NCBI GenBank assembly: GCA_013399015.1
Contig: VWZX01004731.1
Location: 1,948 to 65,947, forward strand
Length of the DNA stretch: 64,000 bases
Reading direction: 5' to 3'
Source: Galbula dea
Taxonomy: Eukaryota; Chordata; Aves; Piciformes; Galbulidae
Position 1 is the stretch's first letter. Each line of letters starts with the position of its first letter. Positions 1-15,100 of the stretch are shown here, in pieces. Made by a program: the position numbers and the translations under genes. The notes beneath the pieces are model-generated. The model did not search any database. It saw nothing but the letters and a program-made list of their open reading frames with translations, and had not been told where the DNA came from.

Positions 1-150
1 GTGCACTCTATCCACTCATCCAAGTCATTAATAAAGATGTTGAACAGGAGAGGCCCCAACACTGACCCCTGAGGGACACCATTCGCGACTGGCCGCCAAC
101 CTGACTTGATTCCATTGCGCACAACCCTCTGGACTCGGCCATCCTGGTTG
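1..150 (-). mobile_element. CR1 LINE fragment (antisense RT region)
   Basis: The stretch reading 'aagatgttgaacaggagaggccccaacactgacccctgagggacacc' in part is the antisense of a conserved portion of CR1 ORF2, familiar from bird genomes. It is cut by the window edge on the left and by a plus-strand CR1 on the right. Confidence 0.75.
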
Positions 151-3100
151 GATGGTTGCATTCAATGGCTCAATCTCCAAGTGGAAACCATTAACAAGCA
201 GTGTCACTCAAGGGTCCATACTAGGATCGATACTATCTAGTATCATTGTCAGTGACATAGACAGTGGGATTGAATGCACCCTCAACAAGTCTGTGGATGA
301 CAAAGCTGAGTGGTGCAGTTGGTATATCAGTGGGAAGGGATGTCATCCAGATAGACCTTGATAGGCCGGAGAAGTTGGCTCATGTGAACCTCATGAAGTT
401 CAACAAGGCCAAGTGCAACGTCCTGCACAGAACAATCCCCCAAATCTGTACAGGCTGGATTGAAAGCAGCGCTGCAGAGAAGCACTTGAGGATACTGGTG
501 ATGAAAAATTAGATATGAGCCAATGTGCAATTGGCGCTCAGAAAGCCAATCATACCCTGGGTTGCATATAAAGCAACATGGCTAGCAGGTCAAGGAAGGG
601 ATTCTCCCTCTCTGCTCTTACGACACCCCCACCTAGATTACTGCATCCAACTCTGGGGCCAACAGTACAAGAAACACGGACCTCTTAAATGGGTCCAGAA
701 GAGGGCCATGAAAATGATCAGAAGGCTGGAACACCTCTCTTACGAAGACAGGCTGAGACGGTTGGGGGTTTCAGCCTGGAGAAGACTGCAGGAACACCTT
801 ATTGTGGCCTTTCAATACTTAAAGGGGGCTTATATGAAAGACAGGAAAAGACCTTCACCAGGGCCTGTAGTGCCAGGACAAGGAACAATAGTTTTAAACT
901 GAAAGAGTAGATTTAGATTGAATAGAAGGAATAAATTTTTTACAGTGAGGATTATGAGACACTGGAACAGGTTCCCCAGAGAAGCTGTGGATGCCTCATC
1001 CCTGAATGCATTCAAAGTCAGGTTGAAGGGGGCTCAGTGATCTCATTGAAGATGTATCTGGTCATGGCAGAGGGGCTTGGACTAGGTGACCTTTAAAGGA
1101 CCCTTCCAACTCAAACCATTCCATGGTAAGAATCACAGAATTGTCAGGGTTGGAAGGGGCCTTAAAGATCACCTAGTTCCACCCCCTGCCATGGGCAGGG
1201 ACACCTCCTACCAGGTCAGGTTGCCCAGAGCCCCATCAAGCCTGGCCTTGAACACTGCCAGGGATGGGGCTTCCACAACCTCTCTGGGAAACCTGTTCCA
1301 CTGTCTTACCACCCTCATGGTGAAGAACTTTTTCCTAATGTCTAATCTAAATTTACCCTCCTCTAGTTTGGATCCATTGCCCCTAGTCCTACCACTACCC
1401 AACATCCTAAAAGTCCCTCACCAGCTTTCTTGTAGGCTCTCTTTAGATACTGGAAGGTCATAAAGATGTATTAGGACACTGCAGTTTGAATTTCTTTTTT
1501 AAAGGAAAAAATATAAAAAATGAAAAACCTAAAAGAAGAATCACAGAAGAGAGAAAATTATCAGCTACAGATAGAAAGTCTACTGAGATACACTGACCAG
1601 AAAACATGAGGAGCAAATGTGTAAGGCTACCAGCAGTGGTTATTTTATAAAGCCTCAAAGGCCACAGTCAGATACACTTAAACAAAAGGCCCAAGTATCT
1701 CTGTACTGGCAAATTTCATGGTTTCTCCATGATTTATTGGCATACTAAATGGAAGGAATCTTCTAGTTTAAGGCTTCTTTCTCAGGGTTCATTTGAAGAG
1801 AAAAGAAACACTATAAGAGCGTTGATGAACAAATTCATCATCTTTCCAGCATAGCAAGGCAAAATTCATGGTTTCTCCAAGGTGTCAATACCAATTCAAG
1901 TCAGACTGATGAAATCCCACATAACTGGTTTCCTCTTCAAAAAATTTTAAAAGTGATGATTGAGTACTCTCTAAATAAATTCACTGATCTACCTCATCCA
2001 ATAAATACAGGCAAAAAAGAAATTGTATGTTTTTCCTTATCTCTTACCACCACAGCTTGTGTAGGCCTACGTAATTTACTGGTTTCAGTTACAAAACTAG
2101 TTTTTTAGGTGAAAGTTTAATAATAATTGTAGGGGTTTGCTTTTTTTTAAAGCAGAAAAAAAGCAAAAAGGTCTATATATTTTAGCTCAGTTAAACAATA
2201 CCTGGAGTTTCCAGCTTTCTTCAATATACAACAAACTGTCATTTTCATGACATGACTTCAGTTTTTTCACTTTTTTACTTTAACCATGATGTTCGTCAAA
2301 TGCACTGACTAGATCTGTGCTTGGTTTTGTGAAGACAGGTCTGTTCACCCCTACCAACACGATGGAGTTCACTTGAATATATTTCATATTCTCTTCTTTT
2401 GCAGAAAGAGTTCTCATGTTCACAGCACAAATATTAATTTTGATAGAAACACAATGTTGATATCTAGTTCTTATTTCCGTTTTGTATATAAATATTGGAA
2501 ATGTATTTACATCACTTCTCATTTTCTAATTTTCTAACTTAAGTTTAACCCTACTTTTTTCCTGGTCTACAGAATTTAGATTTCTATTAAATAATTTGAA
2601 AATAACTACCTTATTTTTAACTGTAACTCCTAAACATATATTGACATATCATACACATTGTTGTCTAATTTACACATAAATCTAACTAATATATGACTGT
2701 GCTCAAGCAATAAGTGTTTTTCTGCACAGGTAACCTAAATTCTTTATCTGATAAAGATTATTTCCAAAGAAGGCATTCTATCTCTTTGAAAGGACATGGA
2801 CAGTAGCTTAAGCAGCTTTCTCACCACAAGGAAGACAAGTTGCTGGAACATGTCCAAAGAAGGACAATGAAGCTGGTGAAGGGTCTAGAGCACAAGTCTT
2901 ACGAGAATCAGGTGAGGGAACTGGCCTTGTTTAGTCTGGAGAACAGGAGGCTGAGGAGAGACCCTCTCACTCTCTACAACTATCCAAAAAGAGGTTGTAG
3001 TGAGGTGGGAGTTGGTCTCTTCTTCCAGGTAACTAGGGAACAGGATGAGAAGAAATGGCTTCAAGCTCTGCCAGGGGAGGTTCAGGTTGGATATTAGAAA

Positions 3101-6100
3101 AAACTTCTTCCCTGTAAGAGTGGTTAACTGAAAGAGCAGTTAAGCATCACAACAGGCTCCTCAGGGAAACACTGGAGTCACTCAAAAACAACTTACAGAC
3201 GTGGCACTTTGTGACGTGGTTTAGTAGGCAGTGAGGTGTTGGGTTGACAAGTTAGACTTGAAGATCTGAGAGGTCTTTTCCAATCTAAATGATTCAGTAA
3301 TTCATATAGACAGAAATACAGTCAGTGCATTTTCTGATTGTACTTACAACAATCCCAAAGAGAATTTAAGGCCAATTAATACTTTAAATTTAATCTGCCA
3401 TTTATCATCATGGCTAGGCTTCGTGAACGAAGATTTGGGAAGAGCTCTACCCACATTTGTTGCAAGTGCATTGATGGCTAAAAAGGCCAATACGAGATAG
3501 GCATGTACGGTTGCAAAAGACACAGCAGAAAGACTCCTTAGATGGTGTGTTCTGCAAGGCACGATTCTTTCTGCGTTGTCTTTTCTCCTCAAGGGTGATC
3601 CTGCATGCTTTCTCAAAAGCATCCGCAGCGTTATCGATGGTTGTCTCTAGGCCTCCCGCTCGGAGGCCAGAGTAGACCAGTTATGATGATCAATATGGCC
3701 AAAGCTGAGATGTTGTTTCAGGGAGTCCTTGTATCTTCTCTTTGGGGCTCCCCTCTTGCGGCAGCCAGCGGCAAGTTCACCATAAAGCAAGATCTTAGGG
3801 AGGTGGTGGTCCTTCATCCTTGAGACGTGCCCTGCCCATCGCAGCTCTGTTCTCAGTAACATGGCCTCAATACTTGTGACTGCTGCTTGTTCTAGAACAA
3901 GCATAATCCACCGATCAGTGGATGTTTAGGATTGTGCAGAGACAGCATTGATGGAAGTGTTCTAGAAGATGCAGGTGGTGACGGCAGATGACCCATGATT
4001 CAGATCCGCGTAAGAGAGTAGACATCACTATGGCTCTGTAAACTCTGATCTTTGTACTTTTGTTCACCTGCAGCTTCTCATAGTATATAAATTAAGGTAG
4101 CTCTGTGTGTTTATTTACCTATTTTAAAAATTTAAATACAAAGTACAAATAGGATGCAAGCACAGTCCAGAGGTAAAAAATATACTGCTTACAGATTACA
4201 ACTCAACTGCATAAGTGAACAAAGGCAAGACAGCCGATCAAAAAATCAGAATCACATAAACAGAAATGAAGTAGTGTAGTGAGAAAGCAATGTAGTGAGA
4301 AAATTGGCCTCTGGAAAAAACAAGAAATAAGGCTAAATTTCCAAATCAATATGTTTTCAGAGTTACATTTTTAAAGACTGTATTTCTGTGCTACATTTAT
4401 TTATGATGGATTGTAAAAATAAATAAAAAATGAGACTAGGAAAAGAATGAAACAAAACACACACAGAGGTGCAAACCTCTACACAGATGCCAAAACGTGA
4501 GTAGTTTAAGCAAAGACATTACAAATAAGGAAACAGCTATCAAAATAGGAGGGAAAGAGATGCAAATGAAAATAAAGAGCTTGACTCCAAAACAATAAAG
4601 GAGGCCATTAGTGTAGGAAACACAGAACGGTGAGGCCACACCTGGAATACTGTATTCAGTTTGGGTCTCTCACCACAAGAAAGACACTGATGTGCTAGAG
4701 TGTGTCCAAAGAAAGGAAGCTGGTGAAGTGTCTAGAGAACAGATGTGAGAACAGAAGTCAAGAAAACTGGCTGCAGGAACCAAGGTTGTTTAACCTGGAG
4801 AAGAGGAGGCTCAGGGGAAACCTGATTTGCTCTCTACAAAGACCTGAGGAGGTGGTGACGTAGGTGTTGGTCTCTTCTTCCAAGTAACAAGTAATAGGAC
4901 TTGAGAGCCAGGGGAAGTCTAGAGTGGACAATAGGAAGAATTTATTCACTGAAAGGGTTGTAAAACATTGGAACAGGCTGCCCATGGAAGTGGTTTAGTC
5001 ACTGTCCCTGGAGATAGTTAAAAGACATGTGGATGTGGTGCTCAGGGACATGGTTTAGTGGTGGACTTGGTAGTGTTAGGTTAATGGTTGGACTCGATCA
5101 TAAAGGTCTTCTCCAACCTAAATCTATGATTCTGTGATAAACAAATACTCCTGTTGGGTCAGATAGTGACTTTATAGTCAGCAAGTAATTGTTCATCTCC
5201 TTAACATACACACAATATTAAAAATTAATTCACTACACAGGAGCTGCAAGTAAGAACTAAATGAATTGTATTAATTTTATATGCCCTTTAAAAAGTTTCA
5301 TAAACAGTCAGACTTGCAGAATAATTAGGTATTTAAATGCAAAGCAGAATCTGTAGATTTTTAAATTTCTCATACTACAATTTTTCAAAATAATAACATG
5401 TTTTAAGATATTGCAAAGACCCTTAAATGTTACCAAGATAAAAATAATGCATGATTAGTTTTTTTGCAGTGAAGTAAATCACCACAAAAAAAGAATTATG
5501 GAAGTTTACTTACAGAAGTTCACATTTTTCCTTTTAAAGCTATGACAGCAAATGGAATTTGCTCCTCTAAAAAACAGTGATTTTTTTAGATGACAGCAAA
5601 CAGTAAGCAGACTAGTTCTTGTGCTCTGAGAAATACTTACAAAGATTCTGGAAAATTGCCCTGGGGTCAGGAGCCTAATATATAATAATATCTAATACCT
5701 ATTAGTCGAGCTGTGGTCCAATTTCTCAGTGTTACTATCACAAACACTTATCAATCCTAACTTTACTATATTTTTAAACTAAGGATAAAATGTCACTACT
5801 TTTCTAAAAAGATGCCACTAACTCCTTCTTGTGGTTGTGGTGGAGATAAAGAGGTACGGCATATTTGTCCTTTTAGAAGGTCATGCAGGCCAAACAATAA
5901 TCCAAATGTTAATTATCCCCTTTTTTTCACAGTACAAGCTATTTTAGGCACAAAGTTCCTTCGTTTTTTTGTCTCTTTGGTGTCTTTTTTTTTTAATACT
6001 GACATAATGACAGTTAAATTGCACTACTACAGACTGATTAGCTTTTTGGCATTTATTAATTTATGAAACGTTTAAATGATATGTCAATTGCAACAGCAGT

Positions 6101-9100
6101 TTTGTGACTTGGACACCTGTCTAGAAACTTAACTGAGACTACAAATTCATTTTGTACAGTTAATTTAGAATGTTATCATTCATTAATTTAAAATGTTATC
6201 CTTTTTTCCCTGCTTATGACATGTAGCACTAAGATGTTACCATGTCAAATATTACAGCCACCTTACAATTAATACTTCTAGAACATAAATCTAGAAGAGA
6301 TTCTAAGTTATTACTTTGTTTATATTACTTCCTTGAACTTACAAAACAACTATTAACAACTCTTCATGCTGATGCTTCTGTTTTGGGGGGTTTTTTGTGT
6401 TTTGTTGTTTTGGTTTTTTTTTCCACAAGAAACATTATTCAATTCGTACTTCTAGTCAAATAATTAAAAAACCCATACTTTTGAAATCTCCATCCCCAAA
6501 TGTCAAAGGATAGGCTCCTGGCTTTTCAATCTTGTACATTTCCTCTATAAAAAGGATTTTACAATCATTTATTGTGTCTTCTGGGCCTCTGAAAAACAAA
6601 AAGAATAAAAAAATACATTCAGCTTAGTTCCTCAGACCTAGATTCTCTACTTTATGAATCCTAAGCAATGAGATAAAGCTAACTAGCACCTTCTTTTTTT
6701 CATCAATAGGATACTTTTGCAGTTCACACACAAAATTCAGTAACTGTAGTTCAGTGGTACGGTAGCTTCTAAGATGACCAAACCACATACATAAAACTCA
6801 CATAAAGAAAAGACTACTCCATTACCCTCAAGACTATCTGGCAGCTGAGTATGTCCTTACTGACAGACACCCATACCTTTTTAATTCTACTTCTAAAACA
6901 TCAAAATTTTTTTTTTGGCTGAGCACAGCAGACCAGACAAAATCATATCCTCCCAAATACAGCATATAAAAGATTATTATAAAAGTGTAGTGTCAGAAAT
7001 AAACCAGAAACATGACCTATAAACACAGTAAGAGATGCTACTTGGAATCCTACAATGTAAAAAAAGCAGCAGAAAGCTTCAAAATCCCTTCTAAGACTTC
7101 TAAATGTTCTAGAAGCCTTAAAACACAATCCTGCTATGACATGTACAATACTGAATTATGTACCATCAGTAGACCTGTTAATGTCATGCTTCAGTGCAAA
7201 AATGACAATATCTCAGTGATGAGTAACAAATACTCCATGATTCTACCCTCACTAATGCTGAAAGACTTCTCTAGAGAAGGATTAGGAAGCCCTAAATGTA
7301 AAGGTTTTCACCTCCACTTACTACAATCTCTGTATTTACTAAAATTATAATTCAAATATAAACCTATCTAGGAAGAGAACATTGCATTAACAATAAATAC
7401 CAGCGAATTTCAAACACTACATACAAACAGTACATCAATGGAAACAGATCCACACCACTTTGTTTTCCTGAGCAGGAAAATCATGTACATAAGATAATCT
7501 CTATTTGCACCCTTAAAAGCAGTTCTGGCCATTGTGGGTAACATTCCTCAGATTTTTTTAGCTTCCTGTACAGTTCATTGAACACATGAAGTTTGACTTT
7601 CTGCAGCTCAGTCTGGATGAGACCGGATGGTGCAGCCTCCTACACTAGAACACTGGACAGCAGCTTCTGTTATGACAAAGTATGCATCTGACAACATAAG
7701 ACTATGGAGACACTTTCAGTGCGCGAGTGGCTACAGCACTTTAATTCCTCCATCTGTTACCAAATCTGCAGCTCTTCTTAAGGCACTATTTCCAGAACTG
7801 TTTAACTAGAAAACTCTCTCTGAAACAGATAGAATAGCGATTCCAAGAATGACTACCACTCTAAAAGGACTTTGGGTGCCAGTTCACCTCTGCAGGGACG
7901 GTGAGAGTGGAAGCTCCTCTCTTTTGCAGTAGCGTGCAAAGACACTTTGGATTACCTCCAACACATATCCATTAACTGACAGTCACAAAAGGACTACACA
8001 TTCAAACACAGAAAGGACAAATTGTATACATAACCTCCAGCTGGAAAACTGAAAGAACAAATACAGACTGGGCTTCTCAAAATATCAAGGTTTACCTGCT
8101 TATTTCTGTACCTCAGAGAGTCTTTCCTTATCTGCCCTACACTTTTTGTTAGTCCTAGATTATTTAAAGGTAAAACCAAACCAACCCACATCTCCTGACA
8201 TGCTTTAATGCTACAAACATCACTACATTAGGACCTTCCTTAGCTATGGCACTGCTTGCCTGTATAACCAATTTGATTTCTCTAGGACTTACTTCTACCG
8301 TAACTGAAAGTTGTGAATCTATTTTAAAAGCAAAATACAGAATTATGCCTTCTTTCACTTAAGTACTGTGAAATTTAATATTCATATATATGTTGGTTTG
8401 TATACCTGTATGCTTACAAAGCAAAAGATGAAAGAATAAATAAGCGTATCTTAACCTCTAAGCAGATCTGTATGAAGTCAAAATGGATACTAATAAACAT
8501 ACAGCTACATGTGTATCTACAGAAAATTTGAAGTCTAATTTAAGGTAAAAGTCAAGACTGAGCTCAGTAGAATTTTATTAGGAGTAAATTCTACTGGAGC
8601 CAATTAAAACGATTAAAATTACTTTTAACTACAATGATTATCACATTGTTTTCTTGAAAAGATTTATAAATTGGTCAATGATATTACCATTTCAAAATGT
8701 ATCACAGTAAAAAGTTTTTTCAAAGTATGCACAAGCATGGATTTTTACCACAAACTTTATTACAAAAAATCAGCTGTATATTAACAACCTCAAACTGAAG
8801 TTGCAACACACTTTTTTTTTTATATAACTTGTTAAACAAAATAGCTTCTCTAATGATAGAAAATGCAGAACTCTCAAACTAAAATTTAGTTGCATGGAGG
8901 TGACAGTCAGTAAAAGCATGTTTTTCTATCACAGCACCACAATACTACTGACATAAGCAACACTATTCCCATAACTATACGGAACTGATAAAACAGATGG
9001 AATTAATCACTTCTGTATCATATATTGGGTCATGGTAGGCGTTGATTCTCTTTTGGGCATCTCCTGTATCTTCCTTTTGGGCTAACAGCACTCAGGCAGT

Positions 9101-12100
9101 GAAGAAAGCCCCAAATAGAATAAAACCTAACAGAATGTAACATTAGCTATGTTCTCCAACTGTATGAATTCAGTTAACAATATAAAAATCAAAACACGAC
9201 CAATTTTACTACCACTTTCAGTATTTTACTTTTCATAAGCCAATCAAATTCTCATCTGAGAATCGCTCACAAACAAGGCCAAAACTGCATTTCCAGCCCA
9301 GTTAGTGATGAATGGATTTCTGCAGCTTGACTGTATACAACAGCAACACTTGGATGGAAAAGCCTAGCATCCAGGGACGCTCTTGCTCAGAACAGGATAA
9401 ATCTCATCACCAAGAATTTCTGAAAGTCAGAAAGTACACAGTGACCTACAGAGAGAAAAGGTCCTTATTAATTTAGCATTTAGAGGGCAGTTGCTAATTT
9501 TTGAATGTCTTTATTTCTTATACTGTCCCAATCTCTTCAAATGACACATACTACCAGTGTGACATAACTGGTTCCATTAATGAATGACATTAAATACTCC
9601 ACTGAAGTGCCCAATGGCGCTTAATCTTCTGGGAAAACATGTCGGAGATTCCTCAGGCAACAACTGAGGAAACCGTGGATGGGGTAGGCAAGCAAAGGGC
9701 ATGGGGTGATCACAAAAGAAGGAACATAGCAACCAACAAATAAAAAACTACCAAGTGCAAACACTTGAAGATTAGGCATATAAAAAAAGTGCAAGCAGAA
9801 AAGTGTGATGGGGACAGCTCTCATGCCCTCTCTGGGGAACCAGCACACTTTGGTGCCTTCCTGGAATACCTATACACCAATGCATACAGCATGAAGAACA
9901 AACATCAGTGTTTAATTCTTGCAGGTCCATGACTTCACTGGGATGATGAAGACATGGTAGGATAGCTCACATGAGTGGAGTGATGTGAGAAGTAGATACG
10001 GGGTCTTCAGGAAGAACAGGCTAGAAAGGCAAGAAGGAGGAGTTGCTGCCCCTTATGCAAGGGCAAAGTCAGGACCCAGTCGAGAGCTTACAGGTCAAGA
10101 TCAGTGACGCTGTAGTTGGTGTCTGGTATAGACCTCCTAATCAGAGATAAATATATGAGGCCTTCTTTAGACAACTGGAATAAGTTTCATGTTTACATGA
10201 AACCTAGTACTCATGGGGAACTTGAAGCACCCTGGTATGTGCCAGAAGAATAATAGAGCAGAAAACAAACAACCTATGAAAATTCTGGGGTGCAATTTTA
10301 ACAACCTCCTGACACAGGTGATGAAGGAATACACGTATTGCTACGTCAAATACTTACAAACTATGAAGAACTGGTCATGGGACATTAAAGTCTGGGCAAT
10401 TTGGCTGCAGAAATAAGATGACAGAGTTCAGGATCCTTAGAGGAAGGTGAAAGGTAAAAAGCTAATACAACTCTGGACTTCAGGACAGGAGATTAATCTC
10501 TTCAAAAATCTGCTTGGAAAAATCTCATGGGATACAACCCTGGAGAGACGAAGGGTCCCATAGAGCTGATTGATATTCAAGGATCACCTTCTCCAAGCTC
10601 AAGAAAATTGTTTTGCCACATGCAGGAAATCTAAGGCAGCAGGAAGCTTGCTGATGAACCAGGAGCACCAAGACAAAACTCAGACAAAGTGAGTAAGAGG
10701 TGGAAAAAGTGGCACCTGATCCATGGGGGAGCACATAGTTCCTGGCCAATTCTGTACACATAGGGTTGGGAAAGCCAAGGTCTACCTTGACACGAATTTG
10801 GCAAGAGGTGCAAAGGGCAACAAGGAAAGATTCTACAGCTATAAAAACAGGGAAGGAAAACTAGAGAAAATGTGTGACCACTGCTAAACATAGCAGGGCC
10901 CCTGACAAAGACAAGCAGAATTCTTTGCCTCAGTGTGTCCTGGTAAGACCAGTGTTCAGGAATCCCAGCCCCTGAGGTCAGAGCAAAGAAGATTTAGCCT
11001 CAGCAAAGGAGGATGAGGTTATAAAGCACTCAAACTGGACCTATGTGAGTGTACTGGGCCTAATAGGCTGTACCCAGGAGAACTAGAAGAAAGCAAACGT
11101 CACTCCTACCTTCAAGAAAGAAAATCTGCTGATAGATTAATCAGCCTCAACTTAATCCCTGGGAACGTGATGGAGTAAATAATACTGGAAATAAATTCCA
11201 GATACAAGCACAAGAAGTGATCAGGAATTGTGAGCATGGACTTTACTAAAGAGAATTCATCCTTAACCACTCTGACAGTCTTTGACAATGAGGTGACTCG
11301 TTTGGAAGGTGATGGCAGAAGAGATATTCATATTCACTTTAGTAAGGGTTTTGATACTGTCTCCTACAACATCCTTGCTTACAAGCTGGCAAACTATGTT
11401 AGGTAAGAAGGACAAAAAAAAGGACTGAATACTGGCTGAATCCACAGGACTGTGAACAACAGCACAAAGCGCAGTTGGAAGTAAGTCAGCAGCACCCCAA
11501 GGTTTGAGCCTGGAGCCAGTATTGTTTAACATCCCCATTAATGACCTGAATAACAGGAACAGAGTAGACTCTCAGCAAGTTCACAGATGATACAAAATCA
11601 GAAGACGACCCTAGTATCAGATGCATATACCAGTTTTTACAGCGACTTGGAAAGTTGGGACAGAGGAATTTCATTGCATAAAACAAAGAGAAATGCAAGT
11701 CCTGTATACAGGGAGTACATCATGCACCAATACACGCTGACTGCCAACTGTCTGGAGAGTAGCTTGCTAGAGAACCACCTTGAGGAACTCAAATAAGCAG
11801 CTGACCATAAACCAGAAATGCACTCTTGTAAGCAAAGAAGGTCAACAGCTACTGGACTGCATTGAGAAGAGCACAGCTAGTAGGCACAGGGAAGGTGAAC
11901 ATACCTCACTACTCAGCACTGGTGAGGCCAGATCTGGGCCCTGCAAGGTAAGATAGACATAGGCTTGCAGGAGTGGTTCAAGCAAAGGGCCCCAAAAATA
12001 GTTACGAGATTGGAACATCTTTGGTAAGGGAGTGTTTAGCCTGGAAAGGAGAAGGGTTGTATGTAGAAGGCTCTTATCCATGTGTATGAACAGGGACCCA

Positions 12101-15100
12101 GACTCTTCTCACTAGTGCCTATTGCCAGGACAAGAGGTAACTTGCACAAACACACACATGAAACATCTTTTTACAACAATTGTCCTGACAGGTTGTTGCT
12201 ACCCCATCCACAAAAATATTCAAAACCCAACTGACACAGTCCCAAGCAATCTCTTGTCCCAGGGACAACTCTGCTTGAACAATCTCAAGGGCTCCTTTCC
12301 ATCCTCAATGACTCTCTTAAATGTTTGCATATATTTCAACACCACCCCTTAATTTCGTTTTCATAACGCTTTTCCTAATGTGCTCACCACCACTTTTTTC
12401 CCCCTCAGTCTTTGCCTTCTTGGAGTTAAGTTTGTTTTCTTCTGTTCTCCCTCTTCTGTTTTGAACTGCTTTCCTCAGTAGGAACAAACTAAGCTTTAAA
12501 ACCTTTCTAGAAATCTCCCCCTAAAAAGTAAGCGAAAGACTATTTTTCCAAGTCTGCATATTTATTAGACAAAGGATAGTGTTACAAACACTGCAGATAT
12601 ATTTTCTGTTCTGGGAAAACAAACAAAAACCTCAAGATCCAAGTCAACCTGTTCTTTGCCTTCAAAAGATACTTTTATCTCCTGGCAATTACAGTTATGA
12701 AACCCAAAATAATCTGAATTTTAGCACTTGGTAATTACTTTGTTGTTGTTGTTGTTAAAGCAACTAATGCTTTAACACATAATTAAGTAATTGAAAAGTT
12801 AAGCTACTGAATGAAACCTTAAGAACCGCTTTTCTTCACCTCTCTTGCTGCAATCTATGTTCATCATCTCTTGTCTGCTTGCCATGTACCACTGTGCTCC
12901 CTGAACCATCTCAGCAGCCCTTGGCTAAATTCACTCTGTTATGTATAGTCTCTTTTGTGGACTGAGGTTGGGGAGGCGTGGGGTTTTGTGTGTTTGTGTG
13001 TGCCTGGGTGTGTGTTTGGGGGTGCATAGAATCTAGTATTCTTAATGCAATCTAACTAATACTACGTAAGGGGAATAAATCACTTCCCCCCCTCCACATC
13101 TTCTGATTGTACTCCCTTGTCATACAGCCCAAATACTGTTAGCTTTCAACACATACTGTTACTCACATTCAGCTTGCTGTCTACCAAAACCCACAGATCC
13201 TCAGGACAGCTATTTCCCATCTAGTACTGCTGCAAGAGGCTCTGCCTTTCCAGGTGCAACATAACTCTCCCATTTATCCTTGCTGAATTTCATGACGCTC
13301 CTGCCAGCTCATCCCTCCAGCCTGTTCAGGTCCCTCTGACTAGCAGTACTATCCTTGAGTTTCCATCAATTTGGTATCTTTCTAAACTTGGTGAGCTACT
13401 GCCATGCTGTTGCTTAAGATATTGAACAGTGCAGGTCCCAGAATACACTGTTGCAGTTCCTGGCTTGTTACTACTTTCCTTTTTGCCTCCTTTCAAGATA
13501 CTGCATTTGCTCTTCTCCAGTTGTTAGGGACCTCCCTGATGTCCATGACTTTTCAAACGTAGTACAGAGGAGCATCACATCAGCCAGTTACCTTTGCATA
13601 CTTCAATGCAACTGGTCCCATAGACTTGCATTGGTTAAGATGCAAGCACTCCTGGATTCACTGCTCATTCACTGCTGAAGACTCTCCTTGAATGCTTTCT
13701 CTACACATAGCTAAGAAAGAGGGCTTGCCAGTGAAGACTGAGTCAATTAAGTCAGTGCCTGTTAATACTGAATCATCTGTCTTTTTCATCAATAGATCCA
13801 TACTCTCCTTGTTCAGCTTTCTACTGCCAAAGCAGTAGTAAAAGTTCTCCGCATTGCCCCTGATGTCTCTTGGAATTGTCAACTCTACACAGGCTTTGTT
13901 TCTCGTAACACCATGCTTGCATGTTCAAGTTTTGGGTTTTTGTTTGGTTGGTTGGTTGGTTGGTTGGTTGTTTTTTTTTTTCACACTGCCTGTTTCTAAC
14001 TCCCACATACTGACTTTTTGCACTGGAGCTGTCATGAGATTCCTGTTCAGTTCTGCCAGTCTCTCAATACATCTACTAGTTTCTTGAGCATCAGGATGAT
14101 ACTTTGCATTTGGAGGAGGTTGTCCTTAAACACCTGTCAGCTCTGCTGAGCTCCTTAACCCTTCCTTAACCTGCCTTCTATGGGGTCTTATCAACCAGTT
14201 CCTTTAATGAAACTGGTCTGCTCTACTGAATTCAAGTTTTTGCTCTGCTACTTTCCTTCCTCAGTTCCATCACGATCTTCGTATCCCCTGCTCCACAGTT
14301 AGTACAGCCAAGGCTGCCACTGATCATCTGACCCCCAAATTAGTTGTTGATAATAAAAAGCAGATCCAGCTGTGTATCACCCTGTTAACCTATTAAGTAC
14401 CTGCATTAAGAAGTTATCCCCGATATCCTTCGGAGAGCTTCTGGACTGCTCATGTTCCACTGTAAGCCTGTCAGTGAATGTCAGGGAATTTGAATCCTCC
14501 ATTAAAAAAAAAAATTCAGTGCATGGGACTCAGAGACTTAAAAAAAAAAAAAAATCCCAGCAGGCTTCTTGGACAATCAGAATCTATCTTGATTTGAAAT
14601 GTCACGTTGATTCAAAAGGAGATCTCTTCTTCAACGGAGGTGACCAGCTCCACTGAAGTCATAAGGAAGAGAGGAAAGAGGGAGACACAAGTTCACCCTT
14701 TCAGAAATTTTGTTGCCCAGAAGAAATATGCCACTTTTATGTCTGTGCAAGAAAGCTGCAGGTGAGCTCTTCACCAGTTAGAATTCTTATTATTAGGATA
14801 CCTGCTGATACAGTAAGAAAGCTAGTTTAAAAAATGGCTCCAAGGAAATCTTCTAAATATCGCACATATCAGGAAAACAATGCCTTCCCGGAACAACCAG
14901 CAACAATCAAAGATTCCACATTAAAACAAATAAATTAGGAAGTAATTTGGGGTAGAAAATACCACAAGAGTATACAACCTTCAGTATGGGATAAATCACA
15001 CAGACAGAAGTTCCAGGCCTGAAGAAGAAATACAGCATGGGAACTACAGTATTGGTTGGGCACCTACAAAGTATGACAACCATGACATGCTGATTATCTC

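Larger units (their letters stand above)
1..6478 (-). other. UHRF2: UHRF2 intron 5 (partial)
   Basis: The donor GT is at 6478-6477; the acceptor lies beyond the window. Repeats listed separately occupy 1-1465, 2815-3300, 3405-4085 and 4630-5138. In 1466-2814, 3301-3404, 4086-4629 and 5139-6476 I see only AT-rich single-copy DNA with short poly-T and poly-A runs. There is no cysteine-dense frame that could be the PHD exon. Confidence 0.85.

Noticed and set aside
5812..5900. Cysteine-containing frame (CGCGG…C…C) as a possible PHD exon
   Set aside because: It is on the plus strand, opposite to UHRF2, lacks the conserved PHD spacing, has no matching splice sites, and is followed by AT-rich noncoding sequence.
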